A stretch of 6,386 nucleotides of DNA from an uncultured Rhodospirillaceae bacterium (GCA_937916005.1 CALGIA010000447.1:1-6386); one strand, 5' to 3'; numbered from the stretch's first letter, positions 1 to 5,599 are shown. Made by a program: numbers and translations. Notes: generated from the letters alone by a model not told the origin.

Positions 1-783
1 CAGAAATATCCGATTGTCGAGAAGTACAACTGGATGTGGATCTGGATGGGCGATCCCGCCCTCGCCGATGAAGACCTGATCGTACCGTATCCCTGGAAAA
101 CCGCCGATGACTGGGGCGACAAGGGCACCTATTTCTATGTCAAATGCGATTACCGGCTGATCATCGACAATCTGCTCGATTTGTCCCACCTGGCTTTCGT
201 TCATGGTTCGACCATCGGCAATGCGGCGGTGGCGGAGGCCGCGAAAATCAAAACCTTGCGGAGCGAAAGCACCGCGACCACGGCGCGCTGGACCATCGGC
301 AAGGAACCCCCGCCGACCTACCAGAAAATGGTGGGCTGGCCGGAAGGCACCCTGGTCGACCGCTGGCAGATCATCGAATATTCGAAACCGGGCGCTGTGC
401 GCCTGTTCACGGGGGCCGCCCCAGGTGCGGCAAAGGGCGAGGATTTCGGCTTTACCGATATCGACCTGCCGGTACCGGAAAACGGCTTCGCGTTCCATAA
501 TCTCAACTTCGTCACGCCCGAGACCGAGACCACGACCCACTATTTCTGGTCCAACGCCTATCATATTCCGGGCCAGCCGATCACCGAAGAAATGACGGAT
601 ATGCAGTACAATCAGATATTCACTGCCTTCCATCAGGACTGGGAAGTGTTCAACAAGCAGCAGGAAAACTGGGATGACCGCCCGGTGATCGACACCATTC
701 AGGATGCTTCGGCAATCGCCGCCCGCAAGCTGATCGATAAATGGGTGGCCGAGGAACAGGGCGAGGCCATCGCGGCCGAATAG
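1..783 (+). CDS. Rieske-type oxygenase, large subunit, VanA-like (5'-truncated by window edge)
   Basis: This is the C-terminal 260 residues of a Rieske non-haem iron oxygenase. The frame is open from base 1 and stops at 781-783. Compared with the complete paralogue at 2120-3169, about 95 N-terminal residues, including the [2Fe-2S] Rieske domain, lie outside the window. What remains is the catalytic domain. NLLDLSHLAFVH (169-204) carries the bridging Asp and the two iron-binding His (codons 187-189 and 202-204), and the Asp in FHQDWEVF (codon 637-639) completes the 2-His-1-carboxylate site. Blocks shared with the paralogue include WIWMGDPALA, DRWQII and TPETETTTHYFW. In this family electrons pass from a reductase through the Rieske cluster to the iron, and O2 is used for O-demethylation or hydroxylation. 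The substrate is unknown and no reductase gene is visible. The ATG at 34 is internal to the conserved domain and is not the start. Confidence 0.93.
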   Translation, partial: QKYPIVEKYNWMWIWMGDPALADEDLIVPYPWKTADDWGDKGTYFYVKCDYRLIIDNLLDLSHLAFVHGSTIGNAAVAEAAKIKTLRSESTATTARWTIGKEPPPTYQKMVGWPEGTLVDRWQIIEYSKPGAVRLFTGAAPGAAKGEDFGFTDIDLPVPENGFAFHNLNFVTPETETTTHYFWSNAYHIPGQPITEEMTDMQYNQIFTAFHQDWEVFNKQQENWDDRPVIDTIQDASAIAARKLIDKWVAEEQGEAIAAE

Positions 784-830
784 CCCGGTCCAGCCGGTCT
801 CCAAGTCGTGAATGCGGCTTGATCCCACAC

Positions 831-852
831 ACCGCTATGGAACCGCTATAGT
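831..852 (+). repeat. 11-bp tandem direct repeat upstream of the transporter gene
   Basis: ACCGCTATGGA (831-841) is followed directly by ACCGCTATAGT (842-852); the first eight bases are identical. The period is about one helical turn, and the second copy contains the TATAGT box next to the transporter start. It could be an operator in which two protein subunits sit on the same DNA face. It is short, so chance cannot be excluded. Confidence 0.35.
847..852 (+). promoter_or_regulatory. possible -10 box (TATAGT) just before the transporter start codon
   Basis: TATAGT matches the sigma-70 -10 consensus at 5 of 6 positions and ends 5 bases before the ATG at 858. If it is used, transcription would begin at or within a base or so of the start codon and give a leaderless mRNA. 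That would fit the lack of a Shine-Dalgarno sequence here. No good -35 box is seen 16-18 bp upstream (CCCACA at 824-829), so the call is weak. Confidence 0.25.
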
Positions 853-857
853 GGGCC

Positions 858-2042
858 ATGACTGCTAACTCGGAGTCCGCGCCCGGAATTTCAAAAACCG
901 TCGTTTTTGCGGCGGGAATGATGCTGGCCGCGGGCGCGGTCTGGATCGGCGACATCCAGGGTTCGCGCATGGCGGCCCTGTTCGGGCTCGGCGGATTGCT
1001 CGGACTCATTTTGTATCATGCCTCTTTCGGATTCACGTCCGCCTGGCGTCGGCTGCTGGTCAATGGCGACGGACGCGGGCTGCGGGCCCAGATGGTCATG
1101 CTGGCCCTGGCGACGATCGTATTTCTGCCGGCCATATCCGGAGGAACGCTGTTCGGACAACAGGTCGTTGGCGCTATCGCCCCCGTCGGAATTTCCGTGG
1201 CGGCCGGCGCCTTCATTTTCGGGATCGGCATGCAGCTTGGCGGCGGCTGCGCGTCCGGAACATTATTCGCCGTCGGCGGCGGCTCAACCCGGGTCGCGGT
1301 CACGCTCGCCGGCTTTATTGCGGGATCGGTGATCGCCACATTTCATATGCCCTGGTGGGTCGCCCAACCCAATTTGGGCAGCATCTCGCTGGTCCGTGAG
1401 TTGGGAATGGCCTTGGCGATGACCATACAGCTTACCGTGTTCGCCGCGATCGCAGTGGCCAGCCTGGTTTGGCAGCGCCGGTCATTTGGATCCCACCATC
1501 CGGCGCCAAAATCCGTCGCGCCACTGCCGGCCCGCATCCTCCGGGGGCCCTGGCCGCTCATGGGCGGCGCGGTCGGGCTCGCGATCCTCAACATCGCGAC
1601 CCTGGCCGTGTCCGGGCATCCCTGGTCGATCACCTTCGGGTTTTCCCTGTGGGGGGCCAAGCTGCTGGCGCTGGGCGGGGTCGATGTGGCGGCATGGGAG
1701 TTCTGGACCTGGCCCTACCCGGCGCGCGCACTGGCGGGAAGTGTGCTGGGCGAGGATACGTCCGTGATGAATTTCGGCATCATGCTGGGGGCGTTTCTGG
1801 CCGCAGGGCTGGCCGGAAAATTCGCGCCCGACTTCAGGGTCCCGTTTCGGCCGCTTGTCGCGGCGATACTCGGAGGGCTGCTGCTGGGCTATGGAGCGCG
1901 GCTCGCCTTTGGCTGCAATATAGGCGCGTTCTTTTCGGGCGTGGCGTCGGGCAGCCTGCATGGCTGGCTGTGGCTGATCTGCGCGCTGGCGGGCAACTGG
2001 ATCGGTCTGCGTCTACGTCCGCATTTTGCGCTTCGGAATTAA
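858..2042 (+). CDS. YeeE/YedE family membrane transporter (TsuA-like thiosulfate/sulfur-compound permease)
   Basis: This is a very hydrophobic protein of 394 residues with roughly ten membrane segments (about residues 14-31, 38-56, 77-94, 103-126, 147-163, 180-205, 233-251, 303-320, 332-349 and 367-385). It has the two pseudo-repeated signatures of the YeeE/YedE (Sulf_transp) family: GGGCASGTLFAVGGGS around Cys131 and FGCNIGAFFSGVASGSLHGW around Cys353. In the structurally studied member TsuA, conserved cysteines in such loops pass thiosulfate across the inner membrane. The only other cysteine here is Cys375, in the last membrane segment, so the middle-region cysteine of TsuA has no obvious counterpart and the cargo may differ. 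The ATG at 858 is chosen because the next Met codons already lie inside the first membrane helix; no Shine-Dalgarno precedes it. It sits 74 bp after one Rieske oxygenase and 77 bp before another, so a role alongside them is plausible but inferred. Confidence 0.85.
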   Translation: MTANSESAPGISKTVVFAAGMMLAAGAVWIGDIQGSRMAALFGLGGLLGLILYHASFGFTSAWRRLLVNGDGRGLRAQMVMLALATIVFLPAISGGTLFGQQVVGAIAPVGISVAAGAFIFGIGMQLGGGCASGTLFAVGGGSTRVAVTLAGFIAGSVIATFHMPWWVAQPNLGSISLVRELGMALAMTIQLTVFAAIAVASLVWQRRSFGSHHPAPKSVAPLPARILRGPWPLMGGAVGLAILNIATLAVSGHPWSITFGFSLWGAKLLALGGVDVAAWEFWTWPYPARALAGSVLGEDTSVMNFGIMLGAFLAAGLAGKFAPDFRVPFRPLVAAILGGLLLGYGARLAFGCNIGAFFSGVASGSLHGWLWLICALAGNWIGLRLRPHFALRN

Positions 2043-2086
2043 TATCAGCCCCCTATGCAATGGTATATCTGCCGGGGAAACAGCGC

Positions 2087-2092
2087 TATAAT
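2087..2092 (+). promoter_or_regulatory. putative -10 box (TATAAT) for the second Rieske oxygenase
   Basis: A perfect TATAAT lies in the gap between the transporter stop and the oxygenase start. It would place the transcription start near 2099 and give a leader of about 20 nt holding the Shine-Dalgarno at 2107-2112. The sequence 16-18 bp upstream (around 2063-2070) does not resemble TTGACA, so an activator or another upstream element may be needed. The box is preceded by GC, as is the TATAGT before the transporter gene (GCTATA in both). Confidence 0.45.
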
Positions 2093-2106
2093 TACAAAAA
2101 TAACAC

Positions 2107-2112
2107 GGGAGA
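2107..2112 (+). promoter_or_regulatory. Shine-Dalgarno (GGGAGA) fixing the start of the second Rieske oxygenase
   Basis: GGGAGA ends 7 nt before the ATG at 2120. The reading frame is open much further upstream, back into the transporter gene. This site, together with the typical VanA-type N-terminus that follows (MFIRNAWYVAAW), settles the start. Confidence 0.75.
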
Positions 2113-2119
2113 ACCGGAA

Positions 2120-3169
2120 ATGTTCATTCGCAATGCTTGGTATGTGGCCGCTTGGGATCATGAAGTCGGGCGCACGGATCTGCTGCGCCGGGAGCTGTTG
2201 GGCGACCAGGTGGTGCTGTACCGCGAACTGGACGGCACGACGGTGGCGCTGGAAGACAGGTGCTGCCACCGACACGCGCCGCTGTCCAAGGGCGAATTGG
2301 TCGAAAACAATATCCAGTGCCCCTATCACGGGCTGGAATTCGACCGCACGGGCCAGTGTGTCAAGGTACCGGGCCAGAGCGCAATTCCGCCCGAAGCAAG
2401 GGTCCGGGCCTATCCGACGGTCGAGCGCAATCACTGGATCTGGATATGGATGGGTGACCCGGCCCTGGCCAATCCCGATGATATTGAGGATTTCCACTGG
2501 ATCGACGACCCAGACTACCGTGCGCGGGGCGAGGTTCTTCATTTGGAAGGCAATTACGTTCTGCTGGTCGAGAACCTGCTGGATCTGTCCCATCTGACAT
2601 TCATTCACCGCACCACCCTTGGAACATCGGCGGTTGCCGACACACCCATGAAAACCGAACGGGAAGGTGATCTGGTGCGGGTGACGCGCTGGGTCATGGA
2701 CAACACCCCGCCGCCATTCTTCCAACGGGCCGGCGGCTTTGCCGCCGATGCCCACATCGACCGCTGGCAGATCATCACCTTTACACCGCCGGGCTTTGTG
2801 CGGCTGGATGTGGGCGGCGCGGTTGCCGGCAGCGGCGCCGAAAAAGGCGACCGGTCCCAGGGCTTCACCATGCGCAACCTCAACGCCATCACGCCGGAAA
2901 CGGAAACGACGACCCATTACTTCTGGGCGCAGGCCCATGATTTCCGCACCGATGAGCCGTGGCTCACCGATATGTTGTATGAGAACGTACATACCGCGTT
3001 CATGGAAGATCTCGACATCATCAAGGCTCAGCAGGAAAACATCCTGGCGCGCCCCGATGCGCCGCGTGTGGACATCAACCATGATGGCGGCGGGTTACAG
3101 GGTCGCCGGGTGATCGAGCGGCTGGTCGAAGAAGAGCAGCGGGCGGACGGGCGGCAGGCCGCCGAATAA
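2120..3169 (+). CDS. Rieske-type aromatic oxygenase, vanillate O-demethylase (VanA)-like large subunit
   Basis: This is a complete 349-residue protein, the usual length for VanA/dicamba-demethylase-type oxygenases. The N-terminal Rieske [2Fe-2S] domain has Cys48-x-His50 (DRCCHRHAPLSKG) and Cys67-x2-His70 (CPYHG). The catalytic domain has Asn152, Asp155, His158 and His163 in NLLDLSHLTFIH, and Asp297 in FMEDLD as the third iron ligand, so all expected metal ligands are present. Family members use a separate ferredoxin/flavin reductase and O2 to remove methyl groups from aromatic ethers or to hydroxylate related substrates in the cytoplasm. The substrate here is unknown and no reductase is encoded nearby. 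It is a diverged paralogue of the partial oxygenase at the window start, sharing WIWMGDPALA, NLLDLSHL, DRWQII and TPETETTTHYFW. The transporter gene ends 77 bp upstream. It probably has its own promoter (TATAAT at 2087) and ends at the terminator at 3180-3204. Confidence 0.93.
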   Translation: MFIRNAWYVAAWDHEVGRTDLLRRELLGDQVVLYRELDGTTVALEDRCCHRHAPLSKGELVENNIQCPYHGLEFDRTGQCVKVPGQSAIPPEARVRAYPTVERNHWIWIWMGDPALANPDDIEDFHWIDDPDYRARGEVLHLEGNYVLLVENLLDLSHLTFIHRTTLGTSAVADTPMKTEREGDLVRVTRWVMDNTPPPFFQRAGGFAADAHIDRWQIITFTPPGFVRLDVGGAVAGSGAEKGDRSQGFTMRNLNAITPETETTTHYFWAQAHDFRTDEPWLTDMLYENVHTAFMEDLDIIKAQQENILARPDAPRVDINHDGGGLQGRRVIERLVEEEQRADGRQAAE

Positions 3170-3179
3170 GCCGCCATAA

Positions 3180-3204
3180 AAAAGGCCGCCTGAAGCGACC
3201 TTTT
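3180..3204. terminator. bidirectional intrinsic terminator between the oxygenase gene and rpsU
   Basis: AAAAGGCCGC (3180-3189) pairs with GCGACCTTTT (3195-3204) around a 5-nt CTGAA loop, giving ten stacked positions with one C-A mismatch. On the plus strand the hairpin ends in TTTT, 11 nt after the oxygenase stop. On the minus strand it ends in a run of six T (opposite 3178-3183), 30 nt after the rpsU stop, where it is stronger. Convergent genes sharing one such hairpin is a common arrangement. Confidence 0.85.
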
Positions 3205-3233
3205 AAACGGACCGGGTTTGACCCACCGCGGAA

Positions 3234-3437
3234 TTAGTAGCCTTCGCGTTCGAGCCGCTTGCGTTCCAGCTTGCGGGCGCGGCGGACAGCCTCGGCCTTT
3301 TCACGGGCGCGCTTTTCCGACGGTTTTTCATATGAGCGGCGCATCTTCATCTCACGGAAAATACCCTCGCGCTGCATCTTTTTCTTGAGCGCGCGCAGAG
3401 CCTGATCTACGTCGTTGTCCCGAACCGATACTTCCAC
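3234..3437 (-). CDS. rpsU: 30S ribosomal protein S21 (bS21)
   Basis: This is a 67-residue, strongly basic protein that matches bS21 along its whole length. It has the opening VSVRDNDVDQALRALKKKMQREGIF, the RRSYEKPSEKRAREK middle and a helical Arg/Lys-rich tail ending REGY. bS21 binds the small subunit near the anti-Shine-Dalgarno end of 16S rRNA and takes part in initiation. The start is GTG at 3437-3435. AGGAG (complement of 3443-3447) lies 5 nt upstream, and no in-frame ATG fits the conserved N-terminus. It is transcribed away from def and COQ9 and ends at the shared terminator 30 nt downstream. The bacterial protein is usually about 65-75 residues, so it is full length. Confidence 0.97.
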   Translation of the reverse strand: MEVSVRDNDVDQALRALKKKMQREGIFREMKMRRSYEKPSEKRAREKAEAVRRARKLERKRLEREGY

Positions 3438-3453
3438 AGTTTCTCCTCTCGCC

Positions 3454-3468
3454 GGCGGGATTCCCGCC
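3454..3468 (-). repeat. inverted repeat in the rpsU leader, next to the ribosome binding site
   Basis: GGCGGGA (3454-3460) and TCCCGCC (3462-3468) are perfect inverted copies with a 1-nt centre. As DNA it is a near-perfect palindrome that a dimeric regulator could bind. As RNA it could fold as GGCGG/CCGCC with a 5-nt loop, a few nucleotides upstream of the rpsU Shine-Dalgarno. There is no U-run, so it is not a terminator. Confidence 0.5.
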
Positions 3469-3563
3469 CCATAATATGTCTATTGGCATATGGACCCTGA
3501 GTTGGATCGTAAACACACATACCAAACATTCCCGAGGATCGGCCCCGGGGAAGCGCTGGTTGA

Positions 3564-3580
3564 TAGCATATCACATGCTA
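3564..3580. repeat. inverted repeat TAGCAT-5-ATGCTA in the rpsU/def intergenic region
   Basis: TAGCAT (3564-3569) and ATGCTA (3575-3580) are perfect inverted copies separated by 5 nt (ATCAC). The half-site length and spacing suit a dimeric DNA-binding protein. It lies 127 bp upstream of rpsU and 125 bp upstream of def, so it could act on either. It is short enough to occur by chance. Confidence 0.35.
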
Positions 3581-3704
3581 GACGCCAAGCTTCAAGCATT
3601 GATTAACCCGTAAAATCACCAAAAACAGGGAAGACTGACCGATTCCTGTCACTAATCACGGAATATGTCTTTACCTGCGCCCGTGTCGAAACAATATTAC
3701 CATC

Positions 3705-4271
3705 ATGACATTGCTGAAAATCGCCCGTATGGGCCACCCCCTACTGCGGCAACGCGCGCGGGAAATAACCGATCCCACGGCGCCGGAAATCCGGCATCTG
3801 GTCAATGACATGATTGAAACCATGGCGGATGCGGATGGTGCCGGCCTCGCCGCGCCTCAGGTTCACATCGGGCTCCGTCTGGTCATTTTCAAGGCGCCGC
3901 CGGACCGCGCCGAAGAGCCTGAAAATGACGGGGAAGAGGCCTCTGGAACCATCGGCCTGACTATTTTGATCAATCCGGATTACGAACCGCTGAGCGACGA
4001 AAAGACGTTGGGCTGGGAAGGCTGCCTGTCGGTTCCCGGGCTAAACGGCGCGGTGCCGCGCTATACCCATATCCGCTATAGCGGGGTCGATTTGGACGGC
4101 AACCGGATCGAACGGGAAGCCACCGGTTTCCATGCCCGGGTCGCCCAACATGAGATTGATCATCTTGACGGCCTGCTATACCCCATGCGGATGACCGACC
4201 TGTCTCTTCTGACGTTCAGCGAGGAACTGAAGCATTTCATGCGTCCAGCCGATGAGGGTGAGACCCCGTGA
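3705..4271 (+). CDS. def: peptide deformylase
   Basis: This 188-residue enzyme removes the N-formyl group from new proteins using a catalytic metal (usually Fe2+). All three family motifs are intact: GAGLAAPQ (45-52), EGCLS (105-109, metal ligand Cys107) and QHEIDH (148-153, metal ligands His149 and His153, catalytic Glu150). It is longer than the roughly 170-residue E. coli enzyme. Much of the difference is an acidic stretch at about 65-82 (PPDRAEEPENDGEEAS) between motif 1 and the strand leading to motif 2. The GWEGCLSVPGLNGAVPRYTHI region resembles the second def paralogue of many alphaproteobacteria rather than the one paired with fmt, and fmt is absent here. The ATG at 3705 is chosen because the conserved RMGHPLLR follows at once and no other in-frame start is near. 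It lacks a clear Shine-Dalgarno. Its stop overlaps the start of the COQ9-family gene. Confidence 0.95.
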   Translation: MTLLKIARMGHPLLRQRAREITDPTAPEIRHLVNDMIETMADADGAGLAAPQVHIGLRLVIFKAPPDRAEEPENDGEEASGTIGLTILINPDYEPLSDEKTLGWEGCLSVPGLNGAVPRYTHIRYSGVDLDGNRIEREATGFHARVAQHEIDHLDGLLYPMRMTDLSLLTFSEELKHFMRPADEGETP

Positions 4272-4954
4272 CGTCGCCGCGACAAGACACGCCACAAGTC
4301 GGGGGGCGGTCCGGGGAGCGCGAGACGCTTCTGCTGGCCGCCCTGCCCCATGTCCCGTTTGACGGCTGGAATTCCACCATGCTGCACGCGGGCGCCTCCG
4401 ATGCCGGCATCCCGCCGGAAGATGTTAGGCGCCTGTTCCCCGGCGGGGCGGCTGAGGCCGTTCGCCTGTTCAGCACCCGGGCCGACCAGCTGATGGCGGC
4501 CCAGATGGCCGAACATATAGCCAATGCCGGGCTTGAGGGATTGGGCATGTCGGCGCGCGTAAAAATGGCCATCCGCTTGCGGATCGAAGCGCTCGCCCCC
4601 CATCGGGAAGCGGCGCGGCGCGCGGCGGGGTTTTTCGCCATGCCGCAAAATGCCCGGCTTGGAATGGAATGCCTGTCCCGCACGGTCAACTCGATCTGGC
4701 GTGCGGCGGGCGATCGTTCGACGGATTTCAGCTTCTACACCAAGCGCGCAACGCTGGCGGGCGTTTACGGCGCGACGCTGCTGTACTGGCTCGACGACAC
4801 CTCCGAAGGGTCAGAGCAGAGCTGGGCGTTTCTGGATCGCCGGATCGAAGACACGACGCGGATTCACCGGATGCGCGGCCGTTTGCGGCGCCTGACGAAC
4901 GGGCTTCCCAACCCGTTCAAGCTGATGAAAACGGCGCGCACCCGCCACACTTAA
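4268..4954 (+). CDS. COQ9-family protein (ubiquinone biosynthesis accessory protein)
   Basis: This 228-residue protein belongs to the COQ9 family. In eukaryotes COQ9 is a lipid-binding, TetR-like-fold partner of the hydroxylase COQ7 in ubiquinone synthesis. The bacterial version is assumed to act similarly. The N-terminal part has ALPHVPFDGWN (25-35) and RRLFPGG (54-60). The family core runs from IWRAAGD (143-149) through TDFSFYTKR (152-160) to LLYWLDD (171-177), followed by WAFLDRRIED (186-195) and a basic C-terminal helix that in the human protein region contacts membrane. The start is GTG at 4268, overlapping the def stop by 4 nt (GTGA), with a purine-rich stretch (GAGGGTGAG) just upstream. 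Translational coupling to def is likely. The stop lies in the TTAA that also holds the purE stop. No other ubiquinone gene is present in the window. Confidence 0.93.
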   Translation: MTSPRQDTPQVGGRSGERETLLLAALPHVPFDGWNSTMLHAGASDAGIPPEDVRRLFPGGAAEAVRLFSTRADQLMAAQMAEHIANAGLEGLGMSARVKMAIRLRIEALAPHREAARRAAGFFAMPQNARLGMECLSRTVNSIWRAAGDRSTDFSFYTKRATLAGVYGATLLYWLDDTSEGSEQSWAFLDRRIEDTTRIHRMRGRLRRLTNGLPNPFKLMKTARTRHT

Positions 4955-5460
4955 TCCGCAACCGTTTCCGGGACCGCCGCGGTTTGCGCCGCACGGTAGG
5001 AATCGACGGCCTGGGAGATTTGCGGATCCGACAGGCCCAAAATTGCCGCAGCCAGCAAAGCGGCGTTGACCGCGCCGGCACGACCGATCGCCAGGGTCCC
5101 GACCGGGATGCCGGCCGGCATTTGTGCAATCGACAACAGACTGTCCATGCCCTTCAGCGCGGCGCTTTCCATCGGCACGCCGAGCACCGGCAACGGCGTC
5201 ATGGACGCCAGAACGCCCGCGAGATGGGCCGCGCCGCCGGCCCCGGCGATAATCACCTTCAATCCGCGATCCCGGGCGCTTTCAGCGTATTTCGCCGACC
5301 TGTCGGGGGTGCGGTGGGCCGACATCACCAGGCATTCATGGGGAATCCCCAGCTTCTTCAGTGTTTCTGCCGCGTGGGTCATGGTGGGCCAGTCGGACCT
5401 GCTGCCCATGACGATTCCCACCAGTGGAACCGCTGATTCAGCCTGTTTATCATCAGACAT
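4951..5460 (-). CDS. purE: N5-carboxyaminoimidazole ribonucleotide mutase (class I PurE)
   Basis: This 169-residue enzyme of purine synthesis converts N5-CAIR to CAIR. The motifs are MGSRSDW (18-24), SAHRTPDR (47-54, catalytic His49), GAGGAAHLAG (73-82), GVPMES (95-100) and SIAQMPAGIPVGT (110-122). Length and motifs fit the bacterial class I enzyme that works with PurK. The usual Pro after AAHL is Ala here, a small departure outside the catalytic residues. The ATG at 5460 is supported by GGAAGA 6 nt upstream on the minus strand. In many bacteria purK follows directly, but here the next gene is COQ9 on the opposite strand, so purK must lie elsewhere. The gene probably has its own promoter at 5534-5507 and would be transcribed as a single gene, since nothing on the same strand follows inside 1.5 kb. 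Confidence 0.97.
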   Translation of the reverse strand: MSDDKQAESAVPLVGIVMGSRSDWPTMTHAAETLKKLGIPHECLVMSAHRTPDRSAKYAESARDRGLKVIIAGAGGAAHLAGVLASMTPLPVLGVPMESAALKGMDSLLSIAQMPAGIPVGTLAIGRAGAVNAALLAAAILGLSDPQISQAVDSYRAAQTAAVPETVAD

Positions 5461-5506
5461 GGCAAATCTTCCGTATTTTCATCAAAAACGCGTCAATCGA
5501 GCGCGC

Positions 5507-5534
5507 ATTATAGGTATGGCTACCGACCGCGCAA
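5507..5534 (-). promoter_or_regulatory. putative sigma-70-type promoter for purE
   Basis: Read on the minus strand, TTGCGC (5534-5529), a 16-nt spacer and a perfect TATAAT (5512-5507) form a good housekeeping promoter. Transcription would start near 5500, giving a leader of about 40 nt with GGAAGA before the purE ATG. This is the best complete -35/-10 pair I found in the window. Confidence 0.55.
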
Positions 5535-5599
5535 CCCGCATGAAACGGTGCATCACAACGATTCCTTAACCGTTGGGATGCTACCAAGAAAGCTAGTCT

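Larger units (their letters stand above)
3438..3704. other. divergent intergenic region between rpsU and def
   Basis: This 267-bp stretch has no credible gene and must hold the promoters for rpsU (minus) and def (plus). It is more AT-rich than its surroundings. Candidate rpsU promoters read on the minus strand are TTGGCG-17-TATCAA and TTTACG-17-TATGCC; neither is close enough to consensus to choose. No convincing def promoter or Shine-Dalgarno was found. Two short inverted repeats lie inside and are listed separately. Confidence 0.6.

Noticed and set aside
784..830. Possible terminator after the first oxygenase (CCGG ... CCGG)
   Set aside because: The pairing is only four self-complementary bases and no T-run follows, so transcription may well continue into the transporter gene.
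1469..2119. Frame open upstream of the second oxygenase start, which would give a 566-residue fusion
   Set aside because: It overlaps the well-supported transporter gene in another frame and encodes no family motif. The strong Shine-Dalgarno and normal VanA-type N-terminus at 2120 define the start.
2045..3082. Long minus-strand open frame (345 residues) opposite the second oxygenase
   Set aside because: It lies opposite a gene with all motifs intact, shows no recognisable domain and has no ribosome binding site. Long antisense frames are expected in GC-rich coding DNA.
3642..3664. ATTCC ... GGAAT inverted repeat upstream of def
   Set aside because: Five-base arms with a 13-nt spacer are too weak to call an operator or hairpin.
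4669..5436. 255-residue plus-strand frame running across the COQ9/purE junction
   Set aside because: It is out of frame with COQ9 and antisense to purE, both strongly supported, and its translation is Arg/Gly/His-rich, typical of a shadow frame.
5544..5574. Inverted repeat AACGGT ... ACCGTT in the purE/GGDEF gap
   Set aside because: Only 6 bp with a 19-nt spacer, no T-run and no extension of pairing; easily chance.
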